A DNA stretch of 64,000 nucleotides, from contig CM019067.1 of the NCBI GenBank assembly GCA_009667805.1, forward strand, positions 69,768,997 through 69,832,996. Reading direction: 5' to 3'. Below, one piece after another: positions 45,839 through 57,297 of this stretch (positions within the stretch are counted from its first letter, which is position 1; every line of letters begins with the position of its first letter). Position numbers and translations under genes: made by a program. The notes below the pieces were generated by a model that saw only the letters and a program-made list of their open reading frames with translations, was not told where the DNA came from and did no database searches. Source of the stretch: Leptobrachium leishanense. Taxonomy: Eukaryota; Chordata; Amphibia; Anura; Megophryidae.

Positions 45839-46458
45839 AGAACATTAATGAGGGGAAATAGAGAATTAGCTTAATTGTAAGGACAGATAGAAAGACAGAC
45901 ACAAACAGATAAAAGGGACACACAGAGAGACAGACATAGGTGGAGAGACCTCTCCCCTCCCCCATACTCACCTGCCTCATGCTTCCAGCTCTCCTGCTGC
46001 TGGCTGACAGGCTGTATCCCGGTATCAGCGGGGTCCTCTGGTCACATGGCAGCCAGGCAGGGCTTACTGCACCCCTGTGTGTGTGCTGGCAAACCATACA
46101 GTATACATCCTTTTTAGTGCAGGGCAGGCAGTATGATGAAATGCTGCCTGTCACAGGGTTATGCAGCAGGGCCAGTTCCCTGCTTCTACAGCTGACACGC
46201 AGTGCAGGATGCAGGGCTCCTTCCCACCACATGACACACACACTGTCCAGAACGGCTATCAGGCAGCCTGCCATGTGCGAGCAAGCACTGGAGCAGGCTG
46301 CCTGCTTCTATCTGCGGCTGCGCCAGACACCCGGCCATACTCTCCAGCGGTAAAAAAAATTAATCAGCCTACTGGGGTTCCTCTGCACTGGCTGCGCCCC
46401 TCACAGCTGCTGCACCCGAGGCGAGTGCCTTCCTCGCCTCGCCCTCCCTACGGCCCTG
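45839..46458. other. Right part of the hAT-type composite
   Basis: GA-rich tract (GACAGATAGAAAGACAGACA) followed by GC-rich sequence. The overlapping frames of up to 137 codons on both strands show no domain and are not called. Confidence 0.4.
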
Positions 46459-46718
46459 CACACACACACACCTCCCCGACCTTCACTAATATAAGTGATG
46501 CTCATTGTCGGACAGAGCCCTGTCCCCAGAGTCCATAACTCCGGCTCTTTAGTTTGGCAGACTGACAGCACAGAACAATAGAGGAAAAAATTTGAAATAG
46601 ATGGATGCCAACTCTATGGTCACTCTAGCCTTTTCTCCTAGGGCTGGATTATAAAAGGAAAATTAACAAACAATGTTTTGGCTTCACTTGAGCCCCTTTT
46701 GAGCTTCAAAAAGACTTG

Positions 46719-47583
46719 CAGGGTTATTCAAAGAGAATCCAAAAGTCACCGCACATTCAGTGATTTTTCGTTCTCTTCAATTCAGTGCGATTCGGTGATC
46801 CCATTTCGGCAACCTTGTGGTGTATTCAGCAAGCCCCACAGGGACGCCGTAATGCAAGGAAAAGTAGCAGCAAACCCGCCGAAAACTCACTGCAAAACGA
46901 AGGCGAACGCACACCGAAACCCGCAAAAACATCTGGATTAACCCCGCCGAAGACGCTGGAGAAACCCGAGCAGGAGCCGATCACAGCGCAGAGCAGCCAC
47001 CGGAAAAACCCAGCCGGAAAAACGCAGACGAAGGAGGTGAAGAAAAAAAAAAACAGTACGCTTGAAAGTTTGAAAAGTGAAACGCTGTTTGCAAAGAAAC
47101 TACTGAGCGAAAATGTCTGAGATCTACATATAAGATCCAATGAATGATAATAAAAAGGGCTGTTACAGAAAAAAGGAAAAACGATTTTAAAAAAAGAGGG
47201 AAAAAAATGTTTGCAAAAACAAATCCCGAAAAATGCCTAAAAGGTCCAAAAAAAATCTAAAAATAAAGAGACTTTTTACTGCAGAATATTATAATGAACG
47301 GTTTATTAGATATTGAATTAAAACGGGAATATTTTTAACATTGAAGCCTATGGGATTCGCCTGAATAAACCTCCCAAATTAGGGTTTCTTTTCTTTGCTG
47401 GTTTGTGTTCTCTGAATAGACGAAGCATTACTTCTCTATGGGGATTTCACTGCCCTCGAACAGGCACCGAACAGGCACCGTATGTGCAGGCAATTCGCCA
47501 ACATTTGGCGAATTGTCTACTCTCTGAATAGCCGAATGGCCAGGAAAGGTAACCGAACGCTGATTTTCAGCGTTCGGTTACTG
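46719..47583 (+). mobile_element. MITE family CAGGGTTATTC, copy 7 (right end lost)
   Basis: Starts CAGGGTTATTCAAAGAGA and keeps all modules to CGCTGATTTTCAGCGTTCGG. The sequence then turns to unrelated TGTTGGGAGGAGAC at about 47584, so the last 30-40 bp with the right terminus are missing. Confidence 0.82.
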
Positions 47584-47724
47584 TTGGGAGGAGACAAAAT
47601 ATTGCATGTTGATGTACCTTCAATAAACCTGCCCTAGAAAAAAAAAGCTGCAGTGCCCATTCCTTTCTTTGCAGCAGAGATGGGACCAAGTCATTGTTTT
47701 GCAAGTCACGAGTACAGTAAGTCT

Positions 47725-47860
47725 CAACTCTTTGTATTAGAGCCCCAAGTCCCGATTCAAGACATACAAGTCCTGGGTCAAGACAGGCAAGTTCCAAATC
47801 AAGACAGGCAAGTCCCGAGGCAAGTCCAGAGTCAGGTCCCAAGTCAAGTCAGACAAGTCT
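47725..47860. repeat. Imperfect minisatellite (CAAGTCC motifs)
   Basis: Six to eight irregular units around CAAGACAGGCAAGTCC, such as CAAGACATACAAGTCCTGG, CAAGTCCAGAGTCAGG and CCCAAGTCAAGTCAGA. It abuts the next MITE at its TAT target. Confidence 0.6.
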
Positions 47861-47862
47861 AT

Positions 47863-48756
47863 CAGGGTTTTTCAAAGAGAATCGAAAAGTCACTGCACGT
47901 TCGGTGACTTTTTGTTCTCTTCAATTCGGTTTGTTTTGCCGATCCCATTTCAGTGACCCTGCGTTGTATTCAGCAAGCACCACAGGGTCCCCGAATTTCA
48001 GGGAAAAGCTGCCGCAAACCCGACGAAAACGAACCGCAAAACCCAGCGAATGCACGCAGAAAAGCCACAAAAACAGCTGGATTAACCTGCCGAAAACCAC
48101 AGAAAAACCCGAACAGGAGCCGATCGCAGCCTCCGGAAAAAGCAGACACCAGAAGAAGGCAGTGAATAAATTAGAAAAACAGTTTGTATGAATGATTGAA
48201 AAGTGAAACACTGTTTGCAAAGAAACTATTGAGCGAAAATGTCTGAAATTTGCATATGAGATCCAGAGAATGATAAAGAGGGCGGTTACAGAAAAAATAA
48301 GTAAACTTAAAAAAAAAAAAATCAGACTTTTAAAAAAAAATCTGAGAAATGCTTAAAATATCCTAAAAAATTTATAAATAAAGAGACTCTTTACTGCAGA
48401 ATTTTATAGTGAACGGTTTATTAGCTATTGAATTAAAACAGGAATATTTTTAACATTGAAGTCTATGGGATTCTCCTGAATAAACCTGCCGAATGAAACC
48501 ACCGAATGGCAGGGCATTTCGGGAACCTTTCACTGCTGGTTTGTGTTCTCTGAATAGAAGAAGCAGTGCTTTTTCATGGGGATTTCACTGCCCTCGAACA
48601 GGCACCGAACAGGCACCGTATGTGCAGGCAATTCGCCAGGATTTGGCGAATTGCCTGCTCTCTGGATAGCCGAATGGCCAGGAAAGGCAACCGAACGCTG
48701 ATTTTCAGCGTTCGGTTACCTTTCTCAAGCAATTCGGATCTCTTTGAATAACCCTT
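47863..48756 (+). mobile_element. MITE family CAGGGTTATTC, copy 8
   Basis: About 894 bp from CAGGGTTTTTCAAAGAGA to TCTCTTTGAATAACCC. TAT precedes it; the right duplication is obscured. Closely similar to copies 1 to 3, including the GTGCAGGCAATTCGCCAGG module. Confidence 0.83.
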
Positions 48757-49309
48757 TAAGCTTCAAGTGTTCAACAAGTGCAATAGTGCATAATTTAGTT
48801 TCAGAGCATTAATTACTCAGAAAGGTTTTTAAAATATGTTTATCTCTTCTCATTTCAATTTAATGTTAGATTAAAAATGTGAAATTGTGACATGCACTTA
48901 GTAAAAACTGAAAAAACTGTATTTATTGTTAACTGAGGATAACAACATTATTATAGAAATAATACAACTGCCAAGAACCCAAGTAAATGAAAAAAATGCT
49001 ATGCTGTCATACTTTGAGTGAGGGAAAGAATGTTTAAATCAGCGAGAGTTGTTTTATTTGGACCCTATGGGGTAGTAGTATGATGCCTCCATGGCTGTAG
49101 ACACGCTCCACCGGACCACTAGAAGCAGGCACTGCCAAGACCCTCATAGCCACTCTAACTAGTGTTGAAAGAGTCTTTTTGTTTATAGTCCAGAATATGA
49201 GAGCATTCTGACTGACATGACATTTTATTATATTTTATCATTTGACACAAAAATAAATATCTTAGGGTGTTATTAAAAAAAAAATGAATGGGTTAGGAAT
49301 TTGAAAAAT
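48757..49309. other. No recognisable feature
   Basis: AT-rich spacer. No gene or repeat supported. Confidence 0.5.
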
Positions 49310-49400
49310 AAGACTGCAGAACTGACCGCCGAATGCCGAAGACCGTAGAACTGACCGCCGAACGCCGAAGACCGTAGAACTGACCGTCGAATGCATTCTA
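49310..49400. repeat. 29-bp tandem repeat, about 2.6 units
   Basis: AACTGACCGCCGAATGCC followed by GAAGACCGTAG, repeated at 29-bp spacing; the third unit is partial (AACTGACCGTCGAATGC). Confidence 0.8.
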
Positions 49401-49829
49401 TAACCGTCACAGCAACTACGATGGAAACCCACTGAGAATTGGCGTAAACTACATTGGAAAGATTGGTGAAAAATATGGCAGGCTACAGTAGCAGATCGCT
49501 AAATAGTGAATTCACTGTAGTTTCGCTGTGTGTGGTCCACTGTAGTCCTCAAAACTAAATCTACTTTTCTTTCGATGAAGGAACGGGGTTAATAAATTAC
49601 ACATTGGTTATCTTCTTCGGGAATTAATGCTACCATCTTCGTTGTTAATGAAAAGAAGGCGCGGGGGAATGTCAACCGCTTACAGAACCACAAGGTTGCA
49701 GAGAAATGAGTGGAAAGTGCATGGTTTCAACCAAAAAAAATGAAAAATATATGATTTTATGGCAAGTTATTTATAAGATTTAAGGGAAAAATCATAAAAA
49801 AAGTCAGTAAAACACAATAAACAAAAAAA

Positions 49830-50790
49830 ATCTGTCTCATTCTCTACTCCCACTGGTGTTGGACAGCAGAGTACACTGTTAGTATTAATCCCCACGTCAT
49901 GCAAAAAACATACCAAAAAATTGTCCCTAGCACTACATAATCCATATATAAGTGTTTTAGTTTACTGTAATGACCGTTAATGTTTTAGTCCACCTGTCAA
50001 CGTCAAGGAAAACTGCTGGGGGAAGCTACTACAAATATACAGCCTCTGCTCACTTTCAGCTCAGAGGGAAGATTGTTGGTTTATTTACACCCTGCAACAA
50101 ACAATCCTAATTTTGGGGCATAAAGATTAACTGGTCTGGACAGCAGCAAATAATACCTGATACAGAAAATAAATGTAAATAAATATTAAGTCCACCGGCC
50201 AACATCAAAGCAAAGCTCTTATGGTGGGAACCTAATGGCTTCTGCCCACTTTCAGCATGGAGACAAAATTGTGGGTTTATTTATACCCTGCACCATAGAA
50301 ACCCTATTATTGAGCAAAAAGAAAACCCGGAGGGGACAGCAGCAAATGTGACCCGAGTGCAAAATGCAGGAAATAAAGAATCAGGCTCGCACTCACACTA
50401 CTCTTGGGCAGCAGCGTACACTGTTAGTACTCAGCACCGCGTCATGCAAAAGACATTAGAAAAAGTGTCATCTGCATTTCAAAGCTCTTCTATAACAGAG
50501 GTTTTTAATTTACTTAAATGGTCATTAAAGATTTAAGCCCAGCTGCCAACATCAAGCAAAAACGCACTTGGTGGGAACATGATGTCAGTTCACAGCCTCT
50601 GCCCTCCATCACCCCAGAGACAAAATAGTTAGTTTTTTATACTCTGCACCGTACCAACCCTGTTTCAGGCATACATTTAAAACTGGTGAGGACGACAGGC
50701 GCAGAATACCGAATATAAATATAAAAAAATAAAACTCAGGCTTGCGTTCTACTCTCGCTGCTTTTGGGCGGCAGAATACGTTCTGCAAAG
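49830..50790. repeat. Degenerate large-unit tandem repeat
   Basis: Paragraph-like blocks recur in the same order. One block, GGCAGCAG(C/A)GTACACTGTTAGTA with CGTCATGCAAAA, starts near 49860, 50405 and (partial) 50765. A second, CAAC(G/A)TCAA(G)G then CTGCTCACTTTCAG-like then ACCCTGCA, occurs near 49998, 50202 and 50548. Units are about 200-550 bp and well diverged, so this is an old satellite or a repeatedly duplicated transposon segment. No coding frame persists. Confidence 0.7.
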
Positions 50791-50805
50791 CCACATACTC
50801 TACTG

Positions 50806-50987
50806 CAGTGCTTCCCAAACCTGTCCTCGGGACCCTCTGCCTCGTCACTTTGTCTAGATATGTGAAGCACAGCACAGGTGATATGATTTGCTGCTCAGTG
50901 ATTACACGATTCAGTTTGCATTTTCCCCAGGTGAGCTGCAAAATCTGGCCTGGTTGAGGGTCCCGAGGAGAGGTTTAGGAAACACTG
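50806..50987. mobile_element. hAT-type MITE, AGTGNTTC family, copy 2
   Basis: 182-bp element with ends CAGTGCTTCCCAAACCTG and GGTTTAGGAAACACTG. A perfect 8-bp duplication CTCTACTG lies on both sides (50798-50805, 50988-50995), which settles the hAT assignment. The interior matches 40833-41016 and 55860-56003. Confidence 0.93.
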
Positions 50988-51024
50988 CTCTACTGGGTCA
51001 GTTGGTCCTGTTTGTCCCAATTTA

Positions 51025-51472
51025 GGCTGGGGTCAGACAAACGCAGTGTTAACGTCCGTGTTGCCGCACATAAGTACGTCCGTGATAGCATACAATTGTG
51101 TTAAATGGAGCCCCACACACGAAGTACGTCCGCACAGAAGTGCGGGGGCTGACGGACGCAGCAAACGGACGCGGGTTAGGCAAGAACGTAATACTGCTAG
51201 AACGGACGTGCAGAGTGCGCCACGTCCACAACGTCCGCATAGCTTTGTGTGTGAGTGATGGAGCGTGGTCAGATGGACTGCATTTATACGTCCAGCATTT
51301 TTGACGGACAGAATGTTTTATCATTGTAATTTATTTTCCCTGCTACATCAGTCAAAAAATACGTCAGTGAAAAAAACGGACTGTTTGGCCACTACCTTGT
51401 CGTCAGTCAGAAAGTACGTCCGTACTGCACAGACGCACAGTCCGTACAAAATGCGCTCATCTGACCCTAGCC
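51025..51472. mobile_element. MITE with GGCTAGGGTCAGAC ends, copy 4
   Basis: 448-bp copy from GGCTGGGGTCAGAC to ATCTGACCCTAGCC, with the same length and GTACGTCCG/CGGACGTA-rich interior as copy 1 at 10940-11387. Confidence 0.78.
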
Positions 51473-51623
51473 TTCGGGTCCCTACCCACACTTATCAGAT
51501 ACTCCCTGCCTGTAAATAACATGGACCGTATTATCTCATTATTGACTTGGTTATTGTAAAACGATACATCTGTACCTTGTGCTGAAATGTAATAAATGTT
51601 CCATGAGCTACATGTGTCAGAGA

Positions 51624-52025
51624 CAGGGCTGGACAAAAAAAGTCTGTCATGGACTTCATCCAGACCGGCCCAGTTTAATTTTGCACACACTCACAAAATC
51701 AGTATATAAACCAACCGGATCGCTCAACCAATCGCTCTACAGATACCGGAGTTGCTGCAGAGTGATTGGGTAAAGTAACGCAGTGGCACTGAGGTTGAGC
51801 GGGCACCATGTCTTAAGGTGAGACGGATGTGCAGCGGGTCTCTCCGGCACGGTGACCCCATTATAGACTGCAGCAGACTGTTGTGTTTTACAGATGGGGA
51901 GGAAGTTCTCACTTCACCCATTAACGGCAGTGCAAGTCACGCGGTGAACCAGCATTTACACTGGCCCACTGAGCCATCGGCCCACCGGGAATCTCCCGGT
52001 AGTCCCTATGGCCAATACATGCCTG
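51624..52025. mobile_element. hAT-type MITE (CAGGGCTGGAC ends)
   Basis: 402-bp element from CAGGGCTGGAC to GGCCAATACATGCCTG. The right end read inward, CAGGCATGTATTGGCCAT followed by CCCGGTGGGCC, is typical of a hAT family. Flanks GTCAGAGA (51616-51623) and GTCAGAGG (52026-52033) are an 8-bp duplication with one mismatch. Confidence 0.75.
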
Positions 52026-52184
52026 GTCAGAGGGTGCAAACAGTAAATAAGAGATTTAATTGGTTTAAGCAGCATATTGGTTATTGATCAGACAGATGTG
52101 TGCAGTGATCAGTTTAACAGTCAGTCTTGAAAAAGTGGAATATTGTAGCATCATGTTATCCATATGACTCTCCCAGGGGGTCTA

Positions 52185-52500
52185 GTCCTGAAAAAATAAG
52201 TGTGGGAACTCTCCAGGTTTTCTTCTACTCAATTAACGTTGACATGTTGTACTTAACGCACAACCGCACACTCAGATTTCATATAAAAGCTTAAATACAA
52301 TGATAAGACTTTCTTTTCGGATGCGTTATGATAATTGTTGTAAATATCATATCTGGTGACTTTTTAAGAAAATGTATGACTGAAACCTACGGGAAGGTTT
52401 TCAGTATTTTGGACGAAAAAGAACTCTTGAACTCTGTTCCTCTTGAAAAAATAGTGGAAGAACTGCGTTCCCAATAGTTCCTGCTTGACCCGACCCCTGG
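52185..52500. repeat. Dispersed repeat, homologous to 11736-12047
   Basis: Same order of blocks as 11736-12047: GGGTCTAGTCCTGAAAAA, TGGGAACTC, GATAATTGTTGTAAATATCA, GAACTCTGTTCCTCTTG. Likely a hAT-related non-autonomous element; ends are not resolved. Confidence 0.6.
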
Positions 52501-53559
52501 ATATATAAGTGAAAAGGTAAAGGCTTCCATTGATGTACAGCGGCGGAGCAATGATAGGTAACCAAACACAGGAGATGTAGAAATGTAGACGTTCCTTTGA
52601 CCATGAGTTGCCTGATGCCTGCGAATGCGCTGCGTTGACGTGAGCCTCATTGCCCAGTCTCCTTTCTTGCTGTCCATTGTAGGCAGGAGTTTAACTGTTG
52701 GTGCTGACACTTGTCGAGCTGTTGATATGTCTGGAATAGATTATGCATGCTGCCGGACCATTCATTTTCACATTATGAAAGTGAAAGCAGTCTGAGCAGA
52801 CGGAAGTTCTTATGGAAAAAAAAAAAAAAAGAACAGCAAAGCCCATAGGAGGGACAGGGTACGTGTTTGATAAATGCTATTCGCCCATGGCGTGCTTGCA
52901 GAATGAGCACAGCAGACAGATCGCTGGCAATCCCTAGGACGGGGACGCACACTTCTCCTTTACCCTCTCATGGATTCTGCTAGAAAGAAGCGAATACTCA
53001 GGCACAATTCAACATGACTGAACCGCGTCGGCTCCTAAAACCACCTTCCAGACAATGTTAAATGGTAAGCTTGGCAGCCAGTGGTCGATACCCGTGCCGA
53101 TGGTCAGGAGTGTCTGTTGCATAGTGTGATCGGTCAGGGATAGGACAGGATGCAGAGGGTCCGGTGTGCACACGACCAGCCAACAGACAGCACGCACACA
53201 CGCACCTTTATAATCCCTGCCAGCGCAGCTCGATCCTGGGTTCCAGGTTGCACCTTGATGGGGCTTGCTCACTGAACAGCGAGTTGTAGTGACTTTAAAG
53301 TGGAATTTGAACTAAAATCTGAATAGCAATGCTTACTCAGCATAACGCATTCAACTAACAAAAAAATGCGGACCAAAAAATACGCCAATAAACTTTATTA
53401 GGCTAATTTGTAATTTTTTCGATCCACATTTTTTCGTTCGTTACATGCTTTATGCTTTCGTGGGTTTTATTCCCTGTTTTTGTAGGATCACGTTCTCCCT
53501 TCGCTGCGCTTCTTTTTTTAGGCTTATTTATTTATAGGCTTACTCAGCATACTGGGAAT
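52501..53559. other. No gene seen; short A run near 52817
   Basis: Mixed sequence with an A15-type run near 52817-52831. Open frames of up to 107 codons carry no recognised domain. No repeat family shared within the window. Confidence 0.4.
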
Positions 53560-53690
53560 TGTCGAAAATTGCCATAAAAGGAATACAATGTATTGTGTAA
53601 CCCTGTCTATATTGTGCCCATTGTAGCGCTGAACTACGGTATATGCTGGCGCTATATAAATAATGAATAATAATAATAATAAGGAATTGT
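53560..53690. repeat. LINE 3'-end fragment (GCGCTATATAAATAA type)
   Basis: TGTAACCCTGTCTATATTGT, then GCTGGCGCTATATAAATAAT and a (AAT)n tail at 53666-53682. This ending is familiar from L2/CR1-group LINE and SINE 3' ends in amphibians and other vertebrates. The call rests on recall of that motif and could not be checked. Confidence 0.45.
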
Positions 53691-53896
53691 AGATTTCCAG
53701 AATTCCCAAAATGGTTTATATATATAAAAAAAGAGAATTAAAAGACGATATCATTTGTGTTTGTAGTTCAGTTATATTGTGGCTTAAATCCTACAGTTCC
53801 CTTCTTTTTCACATCGGTTCCTTATTAAAAGGAATAAACACTAAATAAACACCTAGAAAACACCTCCAACTCGACTATATTCCCACTTCAGTAATT

Positions 53897-54118
53897 TTAC
53901 TCAAACATTAGTTTTTTCACGTGACTATTCACTTGCTGTTTAGTGGATAAACCCCCAGAGCAATGGACGATTGTGTAATTAATTCCCTCCTTATTCAATG
54001 CCAAGTTCAGCTCATACCTTACCAGCTCCTGTATGGCCAGCTGCAACGCTCCACATTTTTTTTTAGGTTTTTCTCGGTTCTCATGACGAACCCCGAGCAG
54101 CTCGTGATCCTTCAGCAT
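53897..54118 (-). CDS. Short open frame of unknown status (possible exon)
   Basis: 73-codon frame starting at an ATG (MLKDHELLGVRHENREKPKK) and ending at TAA. I do not recognise the product. It lies in a stretch without visible repeats, and its composition looks more protein-like than most frames here. After codon 32 the minus strand reads GAGCTG then GTAAGGTATG (54022 down), a good splice donor, so an alternative reading is a first coding exon 54118-54023 of a multi-exon gene. No partner exon was found. Chance is a serious alternative. Confidence 0.15.
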   Translation of the reverse strand: MLKDHELLGVRHENREKPKKKCGALQLAIQELVRYELNLALNKEGINYTIVHCSGGLSTKQQVNSHVKKLMFE

Positions 54119-54964
54119 GTGCGTCTCAGAGTAAAGTGAAAGCTGTTCGTGTTTCGCTCTTTTATTCCTTTGTATACTGGGGAATTTCCCACATTTTCAT
54201 AATGAAACTTCCACCCAGACGAGTCAATCGTAACCCGTCGGTGCTGTTGTGAAATCGGGAGGAGCGCATGCTGTCGGGGCTAAGTGCAAAAGTCAGGAGC
54301 CAGGGAGCGTTGCGAGGTTTCGTCGGAGCTTGAAAGTTTTGGAATTGCTCGTCGTGCCAAAAAAAAAAAAAATAATAAAAAAAATGAATGTGTTCTTTCA
54401 CAACAGATATTGTATATTTAAAAGGTCAATGAATTAAACGTCGTAAAACGTTCTCTCTGCTTTGCCAAATGCAATCACGTATCCAGATTACTCATTAACC
54501 GCCATTGACAGATAATGCTGTATAACGCCTCGGTGAGAAGAGCGCAGTGTCTCCTCACAAACCTAGGTCGCTTGCCAGAACTCACTTGTTTAGATTTCGA
54601 TGGAATGTTGCAAGTTTAAATTTTGACTTAAAACGCGGCGTTGTTTGCATTTTCCTGCTGACTGCAAGCAATTGATGATTAGGATTTGTAGGGATCGTTG
54701 AGGTTGAGGCATTGCAGAGGCAGCTCTCCAGCTCGTACAGAACTACATGTCCATTAATGCTTGGCCTGTAATTACAGATAACCAGTGGCGCGCGCAGCCC
54801 ATTACATTAAGGTGTGCACCCTTGGAACAATTTATTAATTGAAAACTTATGTTTAGAAGATTTTGCAGAAAATGCCCATTTTTTCATTTGAAATAAGAAG
54901 CTGTTATAGTTAGATTTTATGTTATTCATCATGAACCAGATAAGAGACATCTAAAATGTCTGCA
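54119..54964. other. No recognisable feature
   Basis: Moderately CpG-containing near 54220-54350 (GACGAGTCAATCG, CGTCGGAGC), then A-rich. It could be upstream sequence of the open frame at 53897-54118, but nothing specific supports this. Confidence 0.35.
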
Positions 54965-55300
54965 AAATGAGCACATATGCAACAGTAACAATACACACAC
55001 ACCTGCCATCATCCATTATATTGTTGCTGCATTCCTTTTTATGGGCTTTTTTTTTTTTTGGGTTCAACCAGGTTGTTTCAGATTTGCCGTTAACACCAGC
55101 TTTTAGGAGTTGCTAAAATTATGCGCGCAAAGGCTATGCGGTAATTACCGCAAATAGATTATAATACCATCCTCGTACCAGCGCACTTTCGCATTTGCAC
55201 TCACAATGTTAAGTATAGGACGCGCGCAGTTCAGTAAGCTCGCGCAGGTTTCGCGCAGGTTCACCGGCGGTAGACGATTGCGCGCAGTAAACACGCTGCC
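54965..55300. mobile_element. PIF/Harbinger-like fragment
   Basis: Homologous, same orientation, to 63255-63600: GCATTCCTTTTTATGGGC, CACCAGCTTTTAGGAGT, GCTAAAATTAT, GGTAATTACCGC, CTCACAATGTTAAGTAT. Only the right third of the element is present, without transposase. Confidence 0.7.
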
Positions 55301-55515
55301 ACTTGAGAACCTGGGTACCAAACGCAGTAGCAGACAGGTACACATTCTGGGAACCTCTGGGCAGATCTAGAGTGTGACATGCTGCTCGGAGTCACGTTGA
55401 CTTCAGGCATCATGACTATGAAGAAATGCTGCAGAGCGCTCCCTGCGTGTTTACAAACTGGGAGCTGCAGCAGGAAAGAGATCGCTGCTCTGCTGCCGCG
55501 TTCTCCTTCCTCTAA

Positions 55516-55857
55516 GGCCAGGGTCAGACGTGCGCACTATGTGCGCCCGTACTGACATGCCTCCCGGCATCTGTTGCAGCATTGTGATGATTCGACGGGG
55601 ACGGCCACACGCTGTAGCACGTGCACGAATTATGCTGCGGACGTTCTGAAAGCCTACCCGTCGAAGCGCTACAACGCGCGTTTGACGGGGCTGCAAAGCG
55701 AGATCCTGAAAAGGAGGATCGAGCCTTGCAGCACTGAGCGCACTAACTGCACTCAGCGAGGTGGTCAGATGGGTGTCAGAGTGGAAGCAACTTCCACTCT
55801 CACGGTACTCTCACGGACGTTCCTTCTGCTCTGCAAAACGATCGCCTGACCCCGGCC
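55516..55857. mobile_element. MITE with GGCTAGGGTCAGAC ends, copy 5
   Basis: 342-bp copy from GGCCAGGGTCAGACG to CGCCTGACCCCGGCC. The flanks TAA and TAG do not match. It directly abuts the hAT MITE at 55860. Confidence 0.72.
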
Positions 55858-55859
55858 TA

Positions 55860-56003
55860 GCAGGCCAGGTTTGCCAGATATGTGAAGCACAGGTGATAGG
55901 ATTTGCTGCTCACTGATTGCAGGATTCAGTCTGCATTTCGCCAAGGTGATCCTTAAAACCTGGCCTGTTAGGGATACTTGAGGACCGAGGTTGCGAACCA
56001 CTG
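55860..56003. mobile_element. hAT-type MITE, AGTGNTTC family, copy 3 (left end lost)
   Basis: Contains GCCAGATATGTGAAGCACAG, TGCTGCTCACTGATTGCAGG and the right end GGTTGCGAACCACTG. The left terminus is missing, replaced by the preceding MITE. Confidence 0.72.
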
Positions 56004-56619
56004 TCCTATAGTATGTGGAATTCACATAGAAATCCAAGAAAATAATTAAAATAAGATTTAAATAACATTGCCTTCCTGCACAACATGAATCCTAAATGCT
56101 GTGTAGTAGCACAGATGTTCTGTTCAGAAGCATAAACAAGCAATTATCGCACAGGAAATGTATTGAGGGTCTGGTTAGGCTTCATTGATAAAAGCTGATG
56201 ATGTCATGAAATGTGTGATTTCTATAGGAAAAGGCAATACTGGATATAACATGCTATATCTGCGGGGGGGGGGGAGTAGGAGCTTCCGTCGCTTTGCGTG
56301 TGAGAAACGAAAGAGAAAATAAAATCGAATATTTTCTCAGGCTGTTAGATCGCAAAAAGATATAAATGTATATATGTTTTTACACATACCAAGACTGGCA
56401 GTATTATGGGTAATTCAAAAGTGCTGAGTAAGTGGGCGGGAAGAATTATTAACCCTCAACTTGCCATTCATGTTGTGATAGCATGGCTGGTGTTTCAGTG
56501 GAGTGCCCCCCCCCCATAAATAATACTAATCTGATCATTGTTGAAACCCCCTTTGCAAGAATGGAGAATTAAACTAACAACATTAGGAACAGGTTTAGCA
56601 AACAAAGATAAGAGACGTA
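56004..56619. other. No gene seen; G9 and C8 homopolymer runs
   Basis: Contains a G-run near 56264-56273 and a C-run near 56508-56515. No supported gene or repeat. Confidence 0.45.
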
Positions 56620-57287
56620 GGCCCCTATTACATTCCTCGCGCATTTGGTTTTTACGTGCGCAAATGTGCATTTGCACGAGGGGCAAAACCCTTTGCGCTG
56701 AACATCGTATTACAACGTTCGCACAAACGATGCGCATTATCGTTTAACGCGGATGGACCTGTGCGAGCGTGATGAACTGTGCGCATCCTATACTTAACAT
56801 TGTGAGTGCAAATTCGTTCGTGTGCTGGTACGCGGATGGTATTCCAATCGATGCGCATCTTTTACAAACGACGTTTGCGTGCATATTTTTAACGTCTTTG
56901 AAAAGCTGGTGGTAACTGCAAATCGGAACGTTCTGATGAAACGACAAACACTGGCACGAAAAAAAAAATACAGCACAGTATAGTTACACATTCTACCCAT
57001 ACCCAAACAATAAAATTGTGAATTTGTGCGTGTTTTTATTATTGCTGCAGCATATATACTCAGATTTACTTTGACAGGTGCAAAAATTTAAGTGAGTCAA
57101 TTAAGGTAAATTGATGTCAATTAAGGTTCTTAATTCTGATTGGCTGAATCCGGCGAAAAAAACAGTCCGCACACTGATTTACGTGCGCTACGTTACTGCG
57201 CGCATATTACTCTTCGTTTTGCGTGTCGTTTTTAAGAACTTTATTTTCGGACGGATGAAAAAATGCGTTCGGATCGGAATACCATCC
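56620..57287. mobile_element. PIF/Harbinger-like element, inverse homologue of 6478-6970
   Basis: 668 bp from GGCCCCTATTACATTCC to GGAATACCATCC, approximate inverted termini, with GTA before and TTA after. CACGAAAAAAAAAATACAGC and ACCCATACCCAAACAATAAA match 6800-6900 in inverse. No transposase remains. Confidence 0.62.
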
Positions 57288-57297
57288 TTAATTTTTG

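Larger units (their letters stand above)
41891..46458. mobile_element. Probable hAT-type composite element (4.6 kb)
   Basis: The left end is CAGAGCTGTAGCTAAC and the right end read inward is CAGGGCCGTAGGGAGG. Both are followed within 60 bp by CCGAGGC- and GCGCC-type sequence, as in hAT families with CAGGGCCGTA ends. CACACACA flanks both sides (41883-41890, 46459-46466), but this is low complexity and weak as a target duplication. The body contains a fold-back repeat, 55-bp-like monomers, the telomere-like array and a CR1-like LINE. No transposase was found. Confidence 0.6.

Noticed and set aside
45839..46274. N-terminal 145 residues of a 415-codon frame as part of a LINE protein
   Set aside because: Homology to reverse transcriptase begins only at GVPQGS (about 45836). 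The upstream part is unrelated flanking DNA that happens to be open.
41883..46466. CACACACA as firm proof of a hAT target duplication
   Set aside because: The flanks are simple CA repeats, so the match is weak. I keep the element only at moderate confidence on the basis of its ends.
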